Origin: Janthinobacterium sp. BJB426
GTDB taxonomy: Bacteria > Pseudomonadota > Gammaproteobacteria > Burkholderiales > Burkholderiaceae_D
Direction of reading: 5' to 3'
DNA length: 64,000 bases
NCBI RefSeq assembly: GCF_002735705.1
Contig: NZ_PDZL01000019.1
Coordinates: 33,291-97,290 of the forward strand
The notes under the pieces are model-generated. The model searched no databases, was not told where the DNA came from, and saw only the letters and a list, made by a program, of their open reading frames with translations. The position numbers and the translations under genes are program-made. This document shows positions 9,519 through 20,475 of this stretch, in pieces (the stretch's first letter is position 1; each line of letters opens with the position of its first letter).

Positions 9519-9644
9519 ATGTTAACCTTCCTCGTTTTTCTCTTCATCGCCATCTTCGCCGCCATCATCGGCTTCGTCGCCTTTGAACTGATCGAAGAAA
9601 TGCGCGGCAGTCACCACAAGCTGATGGACCGCTACCACGAGTAG
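9519..9644 (+). CDS. 41-residue single-span membrane peptide
   Basis: Small open frame from ATG 9519 to TAG 9642-9644. Residues 2-23 are strongly hydrophobic (start MLTFLVFLFIAIF, ending at GFVAF), followed by an acidic/basic tail with ELIEEMRG and ending in RYHE. The sharp membrane/polar division and the position directly before a strong terminator suggest a real small membrane protein. No Shine-Dalgarno as strong as its neighbours' is visible (AAAGA only). Function unknown. Confidence 0.6.
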   Translation: MLTFLVFLFIAIFAAIIGFVAFELIEEMRGSHHKLMDRYHE

Positions 9645-9665
9645 TGTTCACCTCGGCAATATCGA

Positions 9666-9716
9666 ATGGCGCCAGCGACGGCCTACAGGCCCGTCCCTCG
9701 CGCCATCCTTGTTTTT
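9666..9716 (+). terminator. Strong hairpin terminator after the small membrane ORF
   Basis: Arms 9666-9683 and about 9688-9706 pair over roughly 18 bp with two mismatches around a TACA loop. TTGTTTTT follows at 9709-9716. It probably ends the ppk1-sixA-small ORF transcript, and it abuts the stop of the convergent polyamine-binding protein gene. Confidence 0.75.
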
Positions 9717-10836
9717 ACACTCCCGTTTTGAACTTCGTATAGATGCGCGTCATCAAGCGGCGAATATCGGCTGTGGTCGCTTCCGGCGCCGCCATGCGCT
9801 GCTTTTCCGCGTCCGACAGGAAGATGGCCTTGTTCTCGCCGATATCCTTGCGCACATATTTGATGCTGGCCGGATTCGGATTCGCATAGAATACCTTGTT
9901 GCTCAGGCTGGCATGCACTTGCGGGCGCAAAATGTAGTTGATGAACAGGTGCGCATTGGTCGGGTGCGGCGCGTCGGCCGGGATGGCCATGGTATCGAAC
10001 ATCAGGGCGGCCGTCTTCGGCACCAGCACCTGGATCACATTGCCGTTCTTCGCATCGATGGCGCGCTGGCGCGCGATATTGATGTCGCCCGACCAGCCCA
10101 GCGCTACGCAGACGGAACCGTTGGCCATGTCATTGATGTAGCCGGACGAACTGAACAGGGTCACGTAGGGGCGGATCGCCTGCAGCACCTTGCCTGCTTC
10201 CTGATAGTCGGCGGCCGTTTTCGAGTAGGCGGGCTTGCCCAGGTATTGCAGAGCGGCCGGCAGCACTTCCGACGGCGAGTCAAGGAAGGACACGCCGCAC
10301 GATTTCAGCTTCGCCGCGTATTTCGGGTCGAAGATCAGGTCCCACGCATTGTCGGGCATGGCCATGCCGCCCAGCGCGGCCTTGACCTTGTTGACGTTGA
10401 TGCCCACCGTCGTGTAGCCCCACAGCCAGTCGACCAGGTAATCGTTGTTCGGGTCGATCTTCGACAGCTTGGCCTGCAGGTTCTGGTCCAGGTTGCCCAA
10501 ATTCGTCAGCTTGCTCTTGTCGAGTTTGCGCAGCAAGCCCGCATCGATCTGCAGGCGCGCCCACTGGGCCGTCGGCACGACGATGTCGTAGCCGGACTTG
10601 CCCGCCACCAGTTTCGCATTGAGGATTTCGTTATTGTCGAAAACGTCGTAACGTACCTTGATGCCCGTTTCCTTCTCAAAATTCTTGATCGTATCGTCGC
10701 CGATATAGTCGGACCAGTTATAGATGTTCAGGACTTTCTCTTCCTGAGCCTGAGCTTGCGCAGACAAGGCCAGTGCGGCCGCCGCCAAGGCCAGTCCCAC
10801 TCCAATGCGCCGCCCTGCTTGCCATGTGTTTGCCAT
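9715..10836 (-). CDS. Polyamine (putrescine/spermidine) ABC transporter periplasmic binding protein
   Basis: Periplasmic substrate-binding protein of the PotD/PotF family. It has 373 residues with an Ala-rich signal peptide ending near AQAQAQ, then the family start EKVLNIYNWSDYIGDDT. It continues with FEKETGIKVRYDVFDNNE and GYDIVVPT motifs, where the Trp and Asp residues contact the polyamine. A GGAGG site precedes the ATG at 10836. No potG/H/I-type transporter genes are adjacent, so it is an orphan here; it may serve a transporter elsewhere or act as a sensor. PotF (putrescine) type is likelier than PotD. Confidence 0.9.
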   Translation of the reverse strand: MANTWQAGRRIGVGLALAAAALALSAQAQAQEEKVLNIYNWSDYIGDDTIKNFEKETGIKVRYDVFDNNEILNAKLVAGKSGYDIVVPTAQWARLQIDAGLLRKLDKSKLTNLGNLDQNLQAKLSKIDPNNDYLVDWLWGYTTVGINVNKVKAALGGMAMPDNAWDLIFDPKYAAKLKSCGVSFLDSPSEVLPAALQYLGKPAYSKTAADYQEAGKVLQAIRPYVTLFSSSGYINDMANGSVCVALGWSGDINIARQRAIDAKNGNVIQVLVPKTAALMFDTMAIPADAPHPTNAHLFINYILRPQVHASLSNKVFYANPNPASIKYVRKDIGENKAIFLSDAEKQRMAAPEATTADIRRLMTRIYTKFKTGV

Positions 10837-10883
10837 CGTACCGCCTCCGGAATTAGTCAGAAAATAGTGACGATGATAGCAAG

Positions 10884-10918
10884 AAGGGCGCGATCAGGTC
10901 TACCCTGATCGCGCCCTT
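10884..10918 (-). terminator. Terminator downstream of clpB
   Basis: Perfect 15 bp inverted arms AAGGGCGCGATCAGG / CCTGATCGCGCCCTT around a 5 nt loop, 29 bp after the clpB stop. The following tract on the minus strand (CTTGCTATC) is only weakly T-rich. It also separates clpB from the start of the polyamine-binding protein gene. Confidence 0.7.
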
Positions 10919-10946
10919 GCCTATCGCGCAGTATTACCGTGGCAGC

Positions 10947-13553
<2,607 letters not shown>

Positions 13554-13586
13554 GAAAAGCGCTCCCGGTTAATTAGTTGTTAACCA

Positions 13587-13613
13587 AATTGGGGTGAGGC
13601 AGTACTTTTCAAG
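13587..13613 (-). promoter_or_regulatory. Sigma-32 (RpoH) heat-shock promoter of clpB
   Basis: On the minus strand CTTGAAA (13607-13613) is followed after 12 bases by CCCCAATT (13587-13594). This is close to the RpoH consensus CTTGAAA-N13-17-CCCCATNT; the spacing counts as 13 if the -35 is taken as CTTGAA. It lies about 35 bp upstream of the clpB ATG. Confidence 0.85.
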
Positions 13614-13674
13614 CATACACAAAGCAGAAATCCGCTGCACTTGGGCAAATGCTAGCGTGCGCGGCAACTACACT

Positions 13675-14148
13675 TCAGACGGGGCCGGCTTTCGACGCCC
13701 ATTTGTCCAGCGCCGTCTCGTCGCTGTCGCGCGCATCGACCCAGCGCGCGCCTTCCGGCGTGTCTTCCTTCTTCCAGAACGGTGCTTCCGTCTTCAGGTA
13801 ATCGATGATGAACTCGCAGGCGGCAAAGGCCTCGCCCCGGTGGGCGGACGAGACCGCCACCAGCACGATCTGCTCCTGCGGCAGCAAGGGTCCCACGCGG
13901 TGGATCACCAGTGCGCCAGACAGGGGCCAGCGGCCCCGCGCCTGCTCGACGATCGCTTCGATGGACTTTTCCGTCATGCCCGGATAGTGCTCGAGCTCCA
14001 TGGCGGCCACGTCCAGCCCCTCGTTCATGTCGCGCACCGTGCCGACAAAGCCGACGATGGCGCCCACCTTGGGGTTGCCTGCACGCAATTGTGCGATTTC
14101 TTGACTCAAGTCAAAATCAGCTTGCTGGACGCGGACGCTGGTACTCAT
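13675..14148 (-). CDS. moaE: Molybdopterin synthase catalytic subunit MoaE
   Basis: Large subunit of molybdopterin synthase, which with thiocarboxylated MoaD converts cyclic pyranopterin monophosphate to molybdopterin. It has 157 residues. Conserved motifs include GAIVGFVGTVRD, LELEHYPGM-type sequence, HRVGPL and the catalytic KKE (FWKKEDTP). The ATG at 14148 overlaps the TGA of the upstream DUF349 gene by 3 bp, so translation is probably coupled. No moaD or other moa gene is visible nearby. An upstream in-frame ATG would add 27 residues of unrelated sequence and was rejected. Confidence 0.94.
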   Translation of the reverse strand: MSTSVRVQQADFDLSQEIAQLRAGNPKVGAIVGFVGTVRDMNEGLDVAAMELEHYPGMTEKSIEAIVEQARGRWPLSGALVIHRVGPLLPQEQIVLVAVSSAHRGEAFAACEFIIDYLKTEAPFWKKEDTPEGARWVDARDSDETALDKWASKAGPV

Positions 14149-16730
14149 TTGGCATGCCCTCCGATACGGCGCAGCAAGGTTTCGATGCGGCTGGCCGTGC
14201 GCGCATCGGTGGCCGCGGCAATCGCGCACAGCTGCATCAGCTGCGACACTTGCGTAAGCGGCTTCTGGCCCGATTTCAGCGACGATTGCAGCACTTCCAC
14301 CTGCATTTTCAGGCGGTCGCGGGCAAATTCGGCGCCGCTGTCGACACCGGCGACGATTTCCAGGCGCAAGACTTCCTCGAGCAAGCGTGCCTGGTTACCT
14401 TGCAATTGCTGCACGTAGGCGGCAGCGCCCTCGCCCAGCGCGGCCTGGGCGACGGCAAAGCGCTGCTGCAGGCTGCGTTCGTACTGGACGTCGAGCGGCG
14501 GCAAGGCGCTCCAGCGTTCGGACCAGGTGACCGCATCGGCGCTGGCGTCGCCCTCGGCCAGTGCGGCTTCCAGCGATTGCACCAGGCGCAGCTTGTCGCG
14601 CAGGGCGTTGGCCTGGGCCGCGCCGGCCCGTTCGGCGATGGCATCCGCTTGCGCTTGCACGCCGGCCACGGCCGCCTGGTAGCGCTGCTCGATCTTCGCT
14701 TCGCTGGCGCGCGGCACGGGACCGGTGGCGTTCCAGGCGGCGCGCGTGTCGCGCAGCAAGTGGTTGATGAAGGATGTGCGGGTTTTGTCGTCGCCCTCGG
14801 GCACGACGGCCGTTTCCAGCGCGGCGCACAGCGCTTCGCGCGCATGCAAGTGTTCGCGGCGCTCGTGGTCTGCCGCGTGGGCCGTTTCCTTGCGCCTGGC
14901 GAAGATATCGTCGCAGGCGGCGCGGAAACGCTGCCACAGCGCCTGTTCCGCGCGGCGCTCCAGCGGCAGGGCTTTCGCCAGTTCCTGCCATTTATCCTGC
15001 AAGGCTTTCAGCATGTCGACGGTGTTGCGCTCGGACGGCTTGAGCAAGCCCACTTCGACGATCAATTGTTCGCGGCGCGCCGTCTCGATCTGGCGCTGCG
15101 TGTCAAGCGGCTTCGACAGGGCGTCCAGCGCGGCGCCGAATTCCGCATCCAGGCGTTTCTTTTCCTTGCGGTCGATGGTGCCCAGGCGCGTCCACGCCTG
15201 GCGCAAGCGCTGCGAGCTTGAAGCGACGTGTTTCCAGTCGGTGCTCTCTTCGGCCGCCAGGGCCGCCGTTTCCGCGATCAGTTCCTGGGCCTTGGCCGCA
15301 TTGCCGTGGCGCTCTTCGGCCAATTGCTTGAAATGCTGGGCCGCTGGCGCATACGCCACGCTGCAGGCCGCATCAAAACGTTCCCACAGGGATTTCGGTG
15401 CCGGACCGGACAGGGTGTCGAGCGACTTCCAGCGCTCGCGCAGACTGCCCACTTTCTTGGCCAGCTCGGCCATTGGCAATTCTTGCGCCGGCAATTCCTC
15501 GCCCGCCTTGACCAGTTCCTCGCGCGACACGTTGCCGCCCCAGCGCGCCCAGTCGGCCAGGCGCTTGAACTCTCCGCGCACATGGGCCAGGCGATCCGCT
15601 TGCGCAGGCGTCAATCGGCCGTGCTTGCTATCACGCAAGGTCTTGTCATGCTCGGAAGCCACGTGCAACAAGCCATCCTGCAGGGCCGCTTCCATGGCGT
15701 CAAGCACCTTGAAGAATTGCTCCGTCGCTTCTTTCGACACGGGCGCGTGCTCCTGGCGCGGCTTGCGCAGTACAGGTACAGGCTCGGCATGGGCCGCTGC
15801 GGCCTCTGGCGCCGCCGACTGCACGGGCGCCGGCGCGCTGGCCAGCAGGGCCGCAAATTGCTGCTGCAGGCTGTCGGACAACGGCGACTCGGGCAGGCGC
15901 GGCAGGGCTTGCCAAGTGCGTTTCAAGGTATCCGCATCGAGGGTAGCGGCGTCCTGCGCCTGCCATTCCGCCAGCGCGGCCTGGCGCGCGTCGAACACAG
16001 CCTGGTGTTGCTGCAGCGCTTGCAGGGCGGACTGTGCCTGCTCGCGCGCCTGCGTGAAATCGCTTTCCAGGTGTTTCGGCAAGGAGCCGCGCTCGGGCGA
16101 TTGCGCATGCTGCGCATGTTCCGCGTCCAGGCGGGCCAGCGCCTGCGCCAGCTCGCCGGCGGACTGGCCATTGCTGGCCAGCGCGCGCGCTGCGCCGACG
16201 GCGTCGATCACGGCGCGCTGCAGCACCACTTGCGCTTCCAGGCGGGCGGCCAGCGCAGCGCGTGCGGCGGCAAACGCCGTTGCCAGCTCGGGCGTGGCCT
16301 TGATGACTTGCCATTGGCGGTCCAATTCGGCTACCTGGTTGGGGCTCAGCTTGTCATCGCTCAACAGGCGCTCAGCCGTGGCGATGCTGGACTGGGCGCG
16401 TTGCGTCTCGGCAGCCTGGTGGCGGATCAGGTCGATGCGGCCCTGCACCAGCTTGGCAACGCGGCGGTCCGTGTTGCGCATGGCGTGGTGGACTTTTTCC
16501 AGCAGGGGCAAGGCATGGACGTGTTCAGCCGCAATCAGGCGGGCATCGGCAAATTCGCTGGACACGATGAATTCAAAGGCGGCGGCTTCGTCACCGGCCA
16601 CGGCATGGGCACGCGCAACCTGTTCGGCGCGGCGCGATGCGCTCTGCGCCGAGGCGGCGGCCTGTTCTGCCACGACAGGATCGGGTACGGCAGTCTTGCT
16701 GGCAGAACGCTTGAAGAGAAATTCGAACAT
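14145..16730 (-). CDS. DUF349 repeat protein (large coiled-coil, unknown function)
   Basis: Cytoplasmic protein of 861 residues rich in Ala, Gln, Leu and Glu, largely helical, with repeated DUF349-like segments. These contain the W-E-R-F-type pattern, for example KSLWERFDAACSVAY and QALWRQFRAACDDIFARR-like stretches. The start at MFEFLFKR is preferred over one 24 codons upstream because family members begin with a short FxFLFKR-type motif. It is transcribed ahead of moaE with a 4 bp overlap. Function is not established; in E. coli the short homologue YjgA/YfgM type is not comparable, and no role is assigned here. Confidence 0.8.
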   Translation of the reverse strand: MFEFLFKRSASKTAVPDPVVAEQAAASAQSASRRAEQVARAHAVAGDEAAAFEFIVSSEFADARLIAAEHVHALPLLEKVHHAMRNTDRRVAKLVQGRIDLIRHQAAETQRAQSSIATAERLLSDDKLSPNQVAELDRQWQVIKATPELATAFAAARAALAARLEAQVVLQRAVIDAVGAARALASNGQSAGELAQALARLDAEHAQHAQSPERGSLPKHLESDFTQAREQAQSALQALQQHQAVFDARQAALAEWQAQDAATLDADTLKRTWQALPRLPESPLSDSLQQQFAALLASAPAPVQSAAPEAAAAHAEPVPVLRKPRQEHAPVSKEATEQFFKVLDAMEAALQDGLLHVASEHDKTLRDSKHGRLTPAQADRLAHVRGEFKRLADWARWGGNVSREELVKAGEELPAQELPMAELAKKVGSLRERWKSLDTLSGPAPKSLWERFDAACSVAYAPAAQHFKQLAEERHGNAAKAQELIAETAALAAEESTDWKHVASSSQRLRQAWTRLGTIDRKEKKRLDAEFGAALDALSKPLDTQRQIETARREQLIVEVGLLKPSERNTVDMLKALQDKWQELAKALPLERRAEQALWQRFRAACDDIFARRKETAHAADHERREHLHAREALCAALETAVVPEGDDKTRTSFINHLLRDTRAAWNATGPVPRASEAKIEQRYQAAVAGVQAQADAIAERAGAAQANALRDKLRLVQSLEAALAEGDASADAVTWSERWSALPPLDVQYERSLQQRFAVAQAALGEGAAAYVQQLQGNQARLLEEVLRLEIVAGVDSGAEFARDRLKMQVEVLQSSLKSGQKPLTQVSQLMQLCAIAAATDARTASRIETLLRRIGGHAK

Positions 16731-16871
16731 GACGGGTTTCGCGTGGATCAAAACCACCATCATAACAAAGCCCGGGGTATTGCATCGGACAGGGCTGAAC
16801 AAGTTATCAAATGAATAAAGCCAATCTTTTCCCTATATTTTCCCCCTATGACGGCGCGCCAGTCAGCATCA

Positions 16872-16907
16872 CAAAAACACCCCCGGCAGATACTGCCTGG
16901 CGGGGTG
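16872..16907 (-). terminator. Intrinsic terminator after the helical hypothetical gene
   Basis: On the minus strand a GC-rich hairpin (CACCCC...GGGGTG outer arms, GGCAG/CTGCC inner arms, TAT loop) is followed by TTTTTGTG. It lies about 17 bp past the stop at 16924 and upstream of the DUF349 gene, so the two are separate transcripts. Confidence 0.8.
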
Positions 16908-16923
16908 TGCGCTCGCTACCCGT

Positions 16924-17592
16924 TCAAGCCTGCGCGCGCAGCGGCTGCCGCGGCACGGGCGGCGCGGACGCGGCGCCATCCGCTGCCGTTTCAGCGCTGC
17001 CGCCGGCTGCCTGCAAGGGCGTTGACAAAGGCGCTGGCAAGGGTGCTGGCAAAAAAAAGGGTAACACTTGCGCCCTGCCACGACGCGCTTCCCGCGCGCG
17101 CGCATCGTGGGCGAGGAACTGGTAGGCGATGGCAAACCACGCTTCGCCCACGATGACCTTGCGCGCCAGCGCGAACAGCTCGCGCTCTTCTTTTTCCAGG
17201 CGCTGCAGCAAGACCGCGCAAAAGGCGTCGATGGCGGCGCACAGCTGTTCGGCCTGCAATTCGGAATGGTCGATGGCGGCACCGGCGCGCTGCTGCACGA
17301 CATTGATGCTTTCCAGTGCTGCATGGTTCAAGCCATTGATTTCATTCAACAGACCATCGGCATCGGGCGCGGCCTGGCGGATGGCAGGAATCAGGTACAT
17401 CTCCAGCTTGCGCCAGTAGCCCCCCTGGTACAGCCGGTTCAGCCAGTCGCCCGCGTACTGCAGTTGCGCCAGGCTGAGCTGGCTCTGGTGGCGCAGCTGC
17501 ACATGCATGTACTTCTGAAAAGCCAGCAGGCTCATGCGAATGCTGGCCTGTTCCACCGACAGGGAAACCAATATATATGTTGCCGTAAGCAT
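16924..17592 (-). CDS. Hypothetical helical protein, possible hemerythrin-like fold
   Basis: A 222-residue predicted all-helical protein. The stretches LRHQSQLSLAQ, NGLNHAALESINVV and LEKEERELFALAR have the spacing and the KEERELF signature reminiscent of HHE/hemerythrin cation-binding bundles, but the His/Glu ligand set is incomplete. The C-terminal 45 residues are low complexity (Pro/Ala/Arg repeats), encoded by GCT/GGC-AAG-like repeats around 17005-17060. GGGAG lies 8 bp before the ATG at 17592. Function unknown. Confidence 0.65.
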   Translation of the reverse strand: MLTATYILVSLSVEQASIRMSLLAFQKYMHVQLRHQSQLSLAQLQYAGDWLNRLYQGGYWRKLEMYLIPAIRQAAPDADGLLNEINGLNHAALESINVVQQRAGAAIDHSELQAEQLCAAIDAFCAVLLQRLEKEERELFALARKVIVGEAWFAIAYQFLAHDARAREARRGRAQVLPFFLPAPLPAPLSTPLQAAGGSAETAADGAASAPPVPRQPLRAQA

Positions 17593-17707
17593 GCACTCAC
17601 TCCCGAAAACGCGCTGGATATGTCATCCTGGAAGTGAAAGTGTAAAGACTACCGACAGGGGGCGGTTTGATCCTGCACAAACCCGCGGCGGGACCCCTGC
17701 GCTTTTT

Positions 17708-20374
17708 TCAGGACTCGCGCAGGCCGATATGCAGGTTGACGACGCCAGGCTCTTCCGACGGCGTGACTTCGCCGCCAAAGCTTTTCACCAGCCGCTGCAT
17801 GCCCTTGTTGCGCGCCATCGCCTCGCCCACCAGCGCTTCCGTGCCGCGGCTGCGGAAGTAATCGACCAGCTTCTCGAACAGGATGTGGCCCAGCCCCTTG
17901 CCCTTCAGGGCCGAGCGCACGGCGATGGCGAAATCGGCGTGGATATTGTCCGGGTCGGCCACGGCGCGCACCACGCCCAGGGTTTCCGGCTTGCCGTCCG
18001 GCCCCGTGTGCGTGGCGATGAAAGCCATGGCGCGGTCGTAATCGATCTGCGTCAGGCGCGCCAGCTGCGACACGGGCAACTCGCGCATGGACGTGAAGAA
18101 GCGCAGGCGCACGTCGTCCGGGTCCAGCGCGTGGAACAGGTCCATGTGCTGCGGCGCGTCCTCGGGGCGGATGGGGCGCAGCAGGATCGACTGGTCCATC
18201 CACGTCACCTGCTCTTCCAGCTCCTGCGGGTACGGGCGGATGGCCAGGCGGTCGCGCTGCTGGCCCGGCTGCAGGCGGATGCGCGCGTCGAGGGCGATCA
18301 CGCCGTCTGCGTCGGCCACCAGCGGGTTGATGTCGAGTTCGGCCAGCTCGCCGATGTCGGCCACCAGTTCGGCCACCTGGATCAGGGTGTAGCAGATGGC
18401 GTCGATGTCGGCCGGCGGCTGGTTGCGGTAGCCGGCCAGCAGTTTCGACACGCGCGTGCGCGCCAGCATGTCGCGCGCCAGCACCATGTTCAGCGGCGGC
18501 AGGCCGATGGCGTGATCGGCCGTCACTTCCACGGCGATGCCGCCCTGCCCCACCAGGATGACGGGGCCGAAGGCGGCGTCCGTGGTGACGCCGACGATCA
18601 ATTCATGCGATTGCGGCCGGCGCGCCATCTGCTGCACGGTAAAACCGTCGATCAGCGCGTCGGGACGCATGCGGCGCACGCGCTTGAGCATGGCGGCGGC
18701 GGCCGTGCGCAGGATGTCGGGCGTATCGAGGTCGAGTGCCACGCCGCCCACGTCGGATTTGTGGGCGATGTCGGGCGAATGGATTTTCAGCGCCACCGGG
18801 TAGCCGATGTCCGCCGCCACGGCCAGCGCCTCTTCCACGTCGGCCGCCATGCGCGTGGTGGCGACGGGAATGCCGTAGGCGGCCAAAATCTCTTTCGAGC
18901 GACATTCGCCGAGCACCGTCTGGCCAGCGGCCAGCGCGGCGGCAACGATTTCGCGCACCCTGGCGCGGCGCGGCGTGGCCGACATGGGCAGCTGCGCCGG
19001 CACCTGCATCAGGGTTTCCTGGTTGCGCCGGTATTGCACGATCTGCATGAAGCCATGCACGGCCTTTTCCGGCGTGTCGTAGGTGGGAATCCCGGCCCGG
19101 TTGAAGACCTGGCGCGCGGGCGCCACGGTGGTCCCGCCCAAGAGGCACGACAGCACCGTGCGCGAGGTGGCCTTGATCAGCGGCGTGACGGCTTCGGCGA
19201 TGTCGATCGACGAGACCATGGCCGTGGGCGCGTGCAGCAGCAGCAAGGCGTCCGCCTGCGGCTCGTCGAGCAGCGGCTTGATGGCATCGGCATAGCGCTG
19301 CACGGCCGCGTCGCCGGGCAAGCCCACGGGGTTGTCGTGCGACCAGCCCCGTGGCAGCGCCTTTTCCAGCGCAATGACGGTATCGGGCGAGAGTTCGGCC
19401 AGTTTGCCGCCGCTGCTCACCAGCGCATCGGTGGCCATCACGCCCAGGCCGCCGCCGTTGCACAGGATCGCCAGGCGCTCGCCGCGCTGCGAACGGATAT
19501 GCGTGAGGGTTTCCACGGCATCGAACAGCTCCTCGGCCGAATACACGCGCAGCATGCCGGCGCGGCGGATGGCCGCGTCGTACACGGCGTCGGAACCGGC
19601 CAGCGCGCCCGTATGCCAGGCCGCCATGGCCGCGCCTTCCGCTTCGCGCCCCGCTTTCAACACGATGACGGGTTTGCTGCGCGCGGCCGCCCGCGCCGCC
19701 GACATGAATTTGCGCGCCGCCTGGATGTCCTCCATGTACAGCAGGATGGCGGCCGTGTCGATGTCGCCGGCCAGGTAATCGAGCAAGTCGCCGAAATCGA
19801 TATCGTAGCTGGCACCCAGCGAAATGAACTTGGAAAAGCCCACGCCATGCGCATTGGCCCAATCGAGCACGCCCGACACCAGCGCCCCCGATTGCGAGAC
19901 GAAGGCGATCTTTCCGCTCGTCGCGCCGACATGGGCAAAGCTGGCGTTCAAGCCCAGTTTAGGCACCAGCAACCCCATGCTGTTGGGGCCGAGGATGCGC
20001 AGCAAATGCGGTTTTGCCGCCTTCAGCATGGCCAGGCGCAGCGACTGCTCGCGCACGGGGTCGAGGCCCGACGTCATGACGATGGCCGCGCGCGTGCCCA
20101 GCGCGCCCAGTTCGCGGATCATGGCCGCGATGGTGGCCGGCGGCGTGCAGATGATGGCCAGGTCCGGCGCCTTCGGCAAGTGCGCCAGCTTGCGGTAGCA
20201 TTTCAGGCCCATCAGCTCGTCGTACTTGGGATTGACGGGCCAAATCTCTCCCTGGTAACCGCCGCCCAGCAGGTTGTACAGGGCGATGGCGCCCAGCTTG
20301 CGTTCGCGCGCCGTGGCGCCGATCAGGGCCACCGAGGCCGGCTTGAACAGCTTGTCGAGATTACGGATACTCAT
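17708..20374 (-). CDS. Pat/YfiQ-type protein acetyltransferase (acyl-CoA synthetase-like plus GNAT)
   Basis: An 888-residue fusion. CoA-binding Rossmann domain (about 1-130, start SVALIGATARERKLG), succinyl-CoA-ligase-like domains (about 150-460), ATP-grasp domain (about 480-690) and C-terminal GNAT domain (about 720-880, with VRSALKGKGLGHIL acetyl-CoA loop). This matches the large Pat/PatZ lysine acetyltransferases that acetylate acetyl-CoA synthetase and other proteins. The ligase part keeps a His in WHTGALAG. In Salmonella Pat the corresponding catalytic His is reported lost, so residual ligase activity should not be excluded. It follows the DUF2804 gene by about 100 bp on the same strand. 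Confidence 0.88.
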   Translation of the reverse strand: MSIRNLDKLFKPASVALIGATARERKLGAIALYNLLGGGYQGEIWPVNPKYDELMGLKCYRKLAHLPKAPDLAIICTPPATIAAMIRELGALGTRAAIVMTSGLDPVREQSLRLAMLKAAKPHLLRILGPNSMGLLVPKLGLNASFAHVGATSGKIAFVSQSGALVSGVLDWANAHGVGFSKFISLGASYDIDFGDLLDYLAGDIDTAAILLYMEDIQAARKFMSAARAAARSKPVIVLKAGREAEGAAMAAWHTGALAGSDAVYDAAIRRAGMLRVYSAEELFDAVETLTHIRSQRGERLAILCNGGGLGVMATDALVSSGGKLAELSPDTVIALEKALPRGWSHDNPVGLPGDAAVQRYADAIKPLLDEPQADALLLLHAPTAMVSSIDIAEAVTPLIKATSRTVLSCLLGGTTVAPARQVFNRAGIPTYDTPEKAVHGFMQIVQYRRNQETLMQVPAQLPMSATPRRARVREIVAAALAAGQTVLGECRSKEILAAYGIPVATTRMAADVEEALAVAADIGYPVALKIHSPDIAHKSDVGGVALDLDTPDILRTAAAAMLKRVRRMRPDALIDGFTVQQMARRPQSHELIVGVTTDAAFGPVILVGQGGIAVEVTADHAIGLPPLNMVLARDMLARTRVSKLLAGYRNQPPADIDAICYTLIQVAELVADIGELAELDINPLVADADGVIALDARIRLQPGQQRDRLAIRPYPQELEEQVTWMDQSILLRPIRPEDAPQHMDLFHALDPDDVRLRFFTSMRELPVSQLARLTQIDYDRAMAFIATHTGPDGKPETLGVVRAVADPDNIHADFAIAVRSALKGKGLGHILFEKLVDYFRSRGTEALVGEAMARNKGMQRLVKSFGGEVTPSEEPGVVNLHIGLRES

Positions 20375-20475
20375 GTTCTGGCCTCATGGATTGCCGGAGC
20401 GGCTACGCGCCAGTGTAAAGGATGCATTGCCAAAAAAACTTGACCTTGTCACGCGTTTCGCAAAAAACAATGCGC

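Noticed and set aside
10884..10918. Inverted repeat as a possible attachment site or IS end
   Set aside because: Position and orientation fit a transcription terminator between clpB and the next gene; no integrase or transposase is present.
14725..16818. 697-codon plus-strand frame opposite the DUF349 gene
   Set aside because: Ser/Arg/Cys-rich shadow with no ribosome site or domain.
17005..17060. Short tandem GGC/AAG-type repeats
   Set aside because: Low-complexity tail of the helical hypothetical gene; not a CRISPR or mobile element.
17534..20443. 969-codon plus-strand frame opposite the Pat gene
   Set aside because: High-GC antisense artefact; the minus strand has all the recognisable domains.
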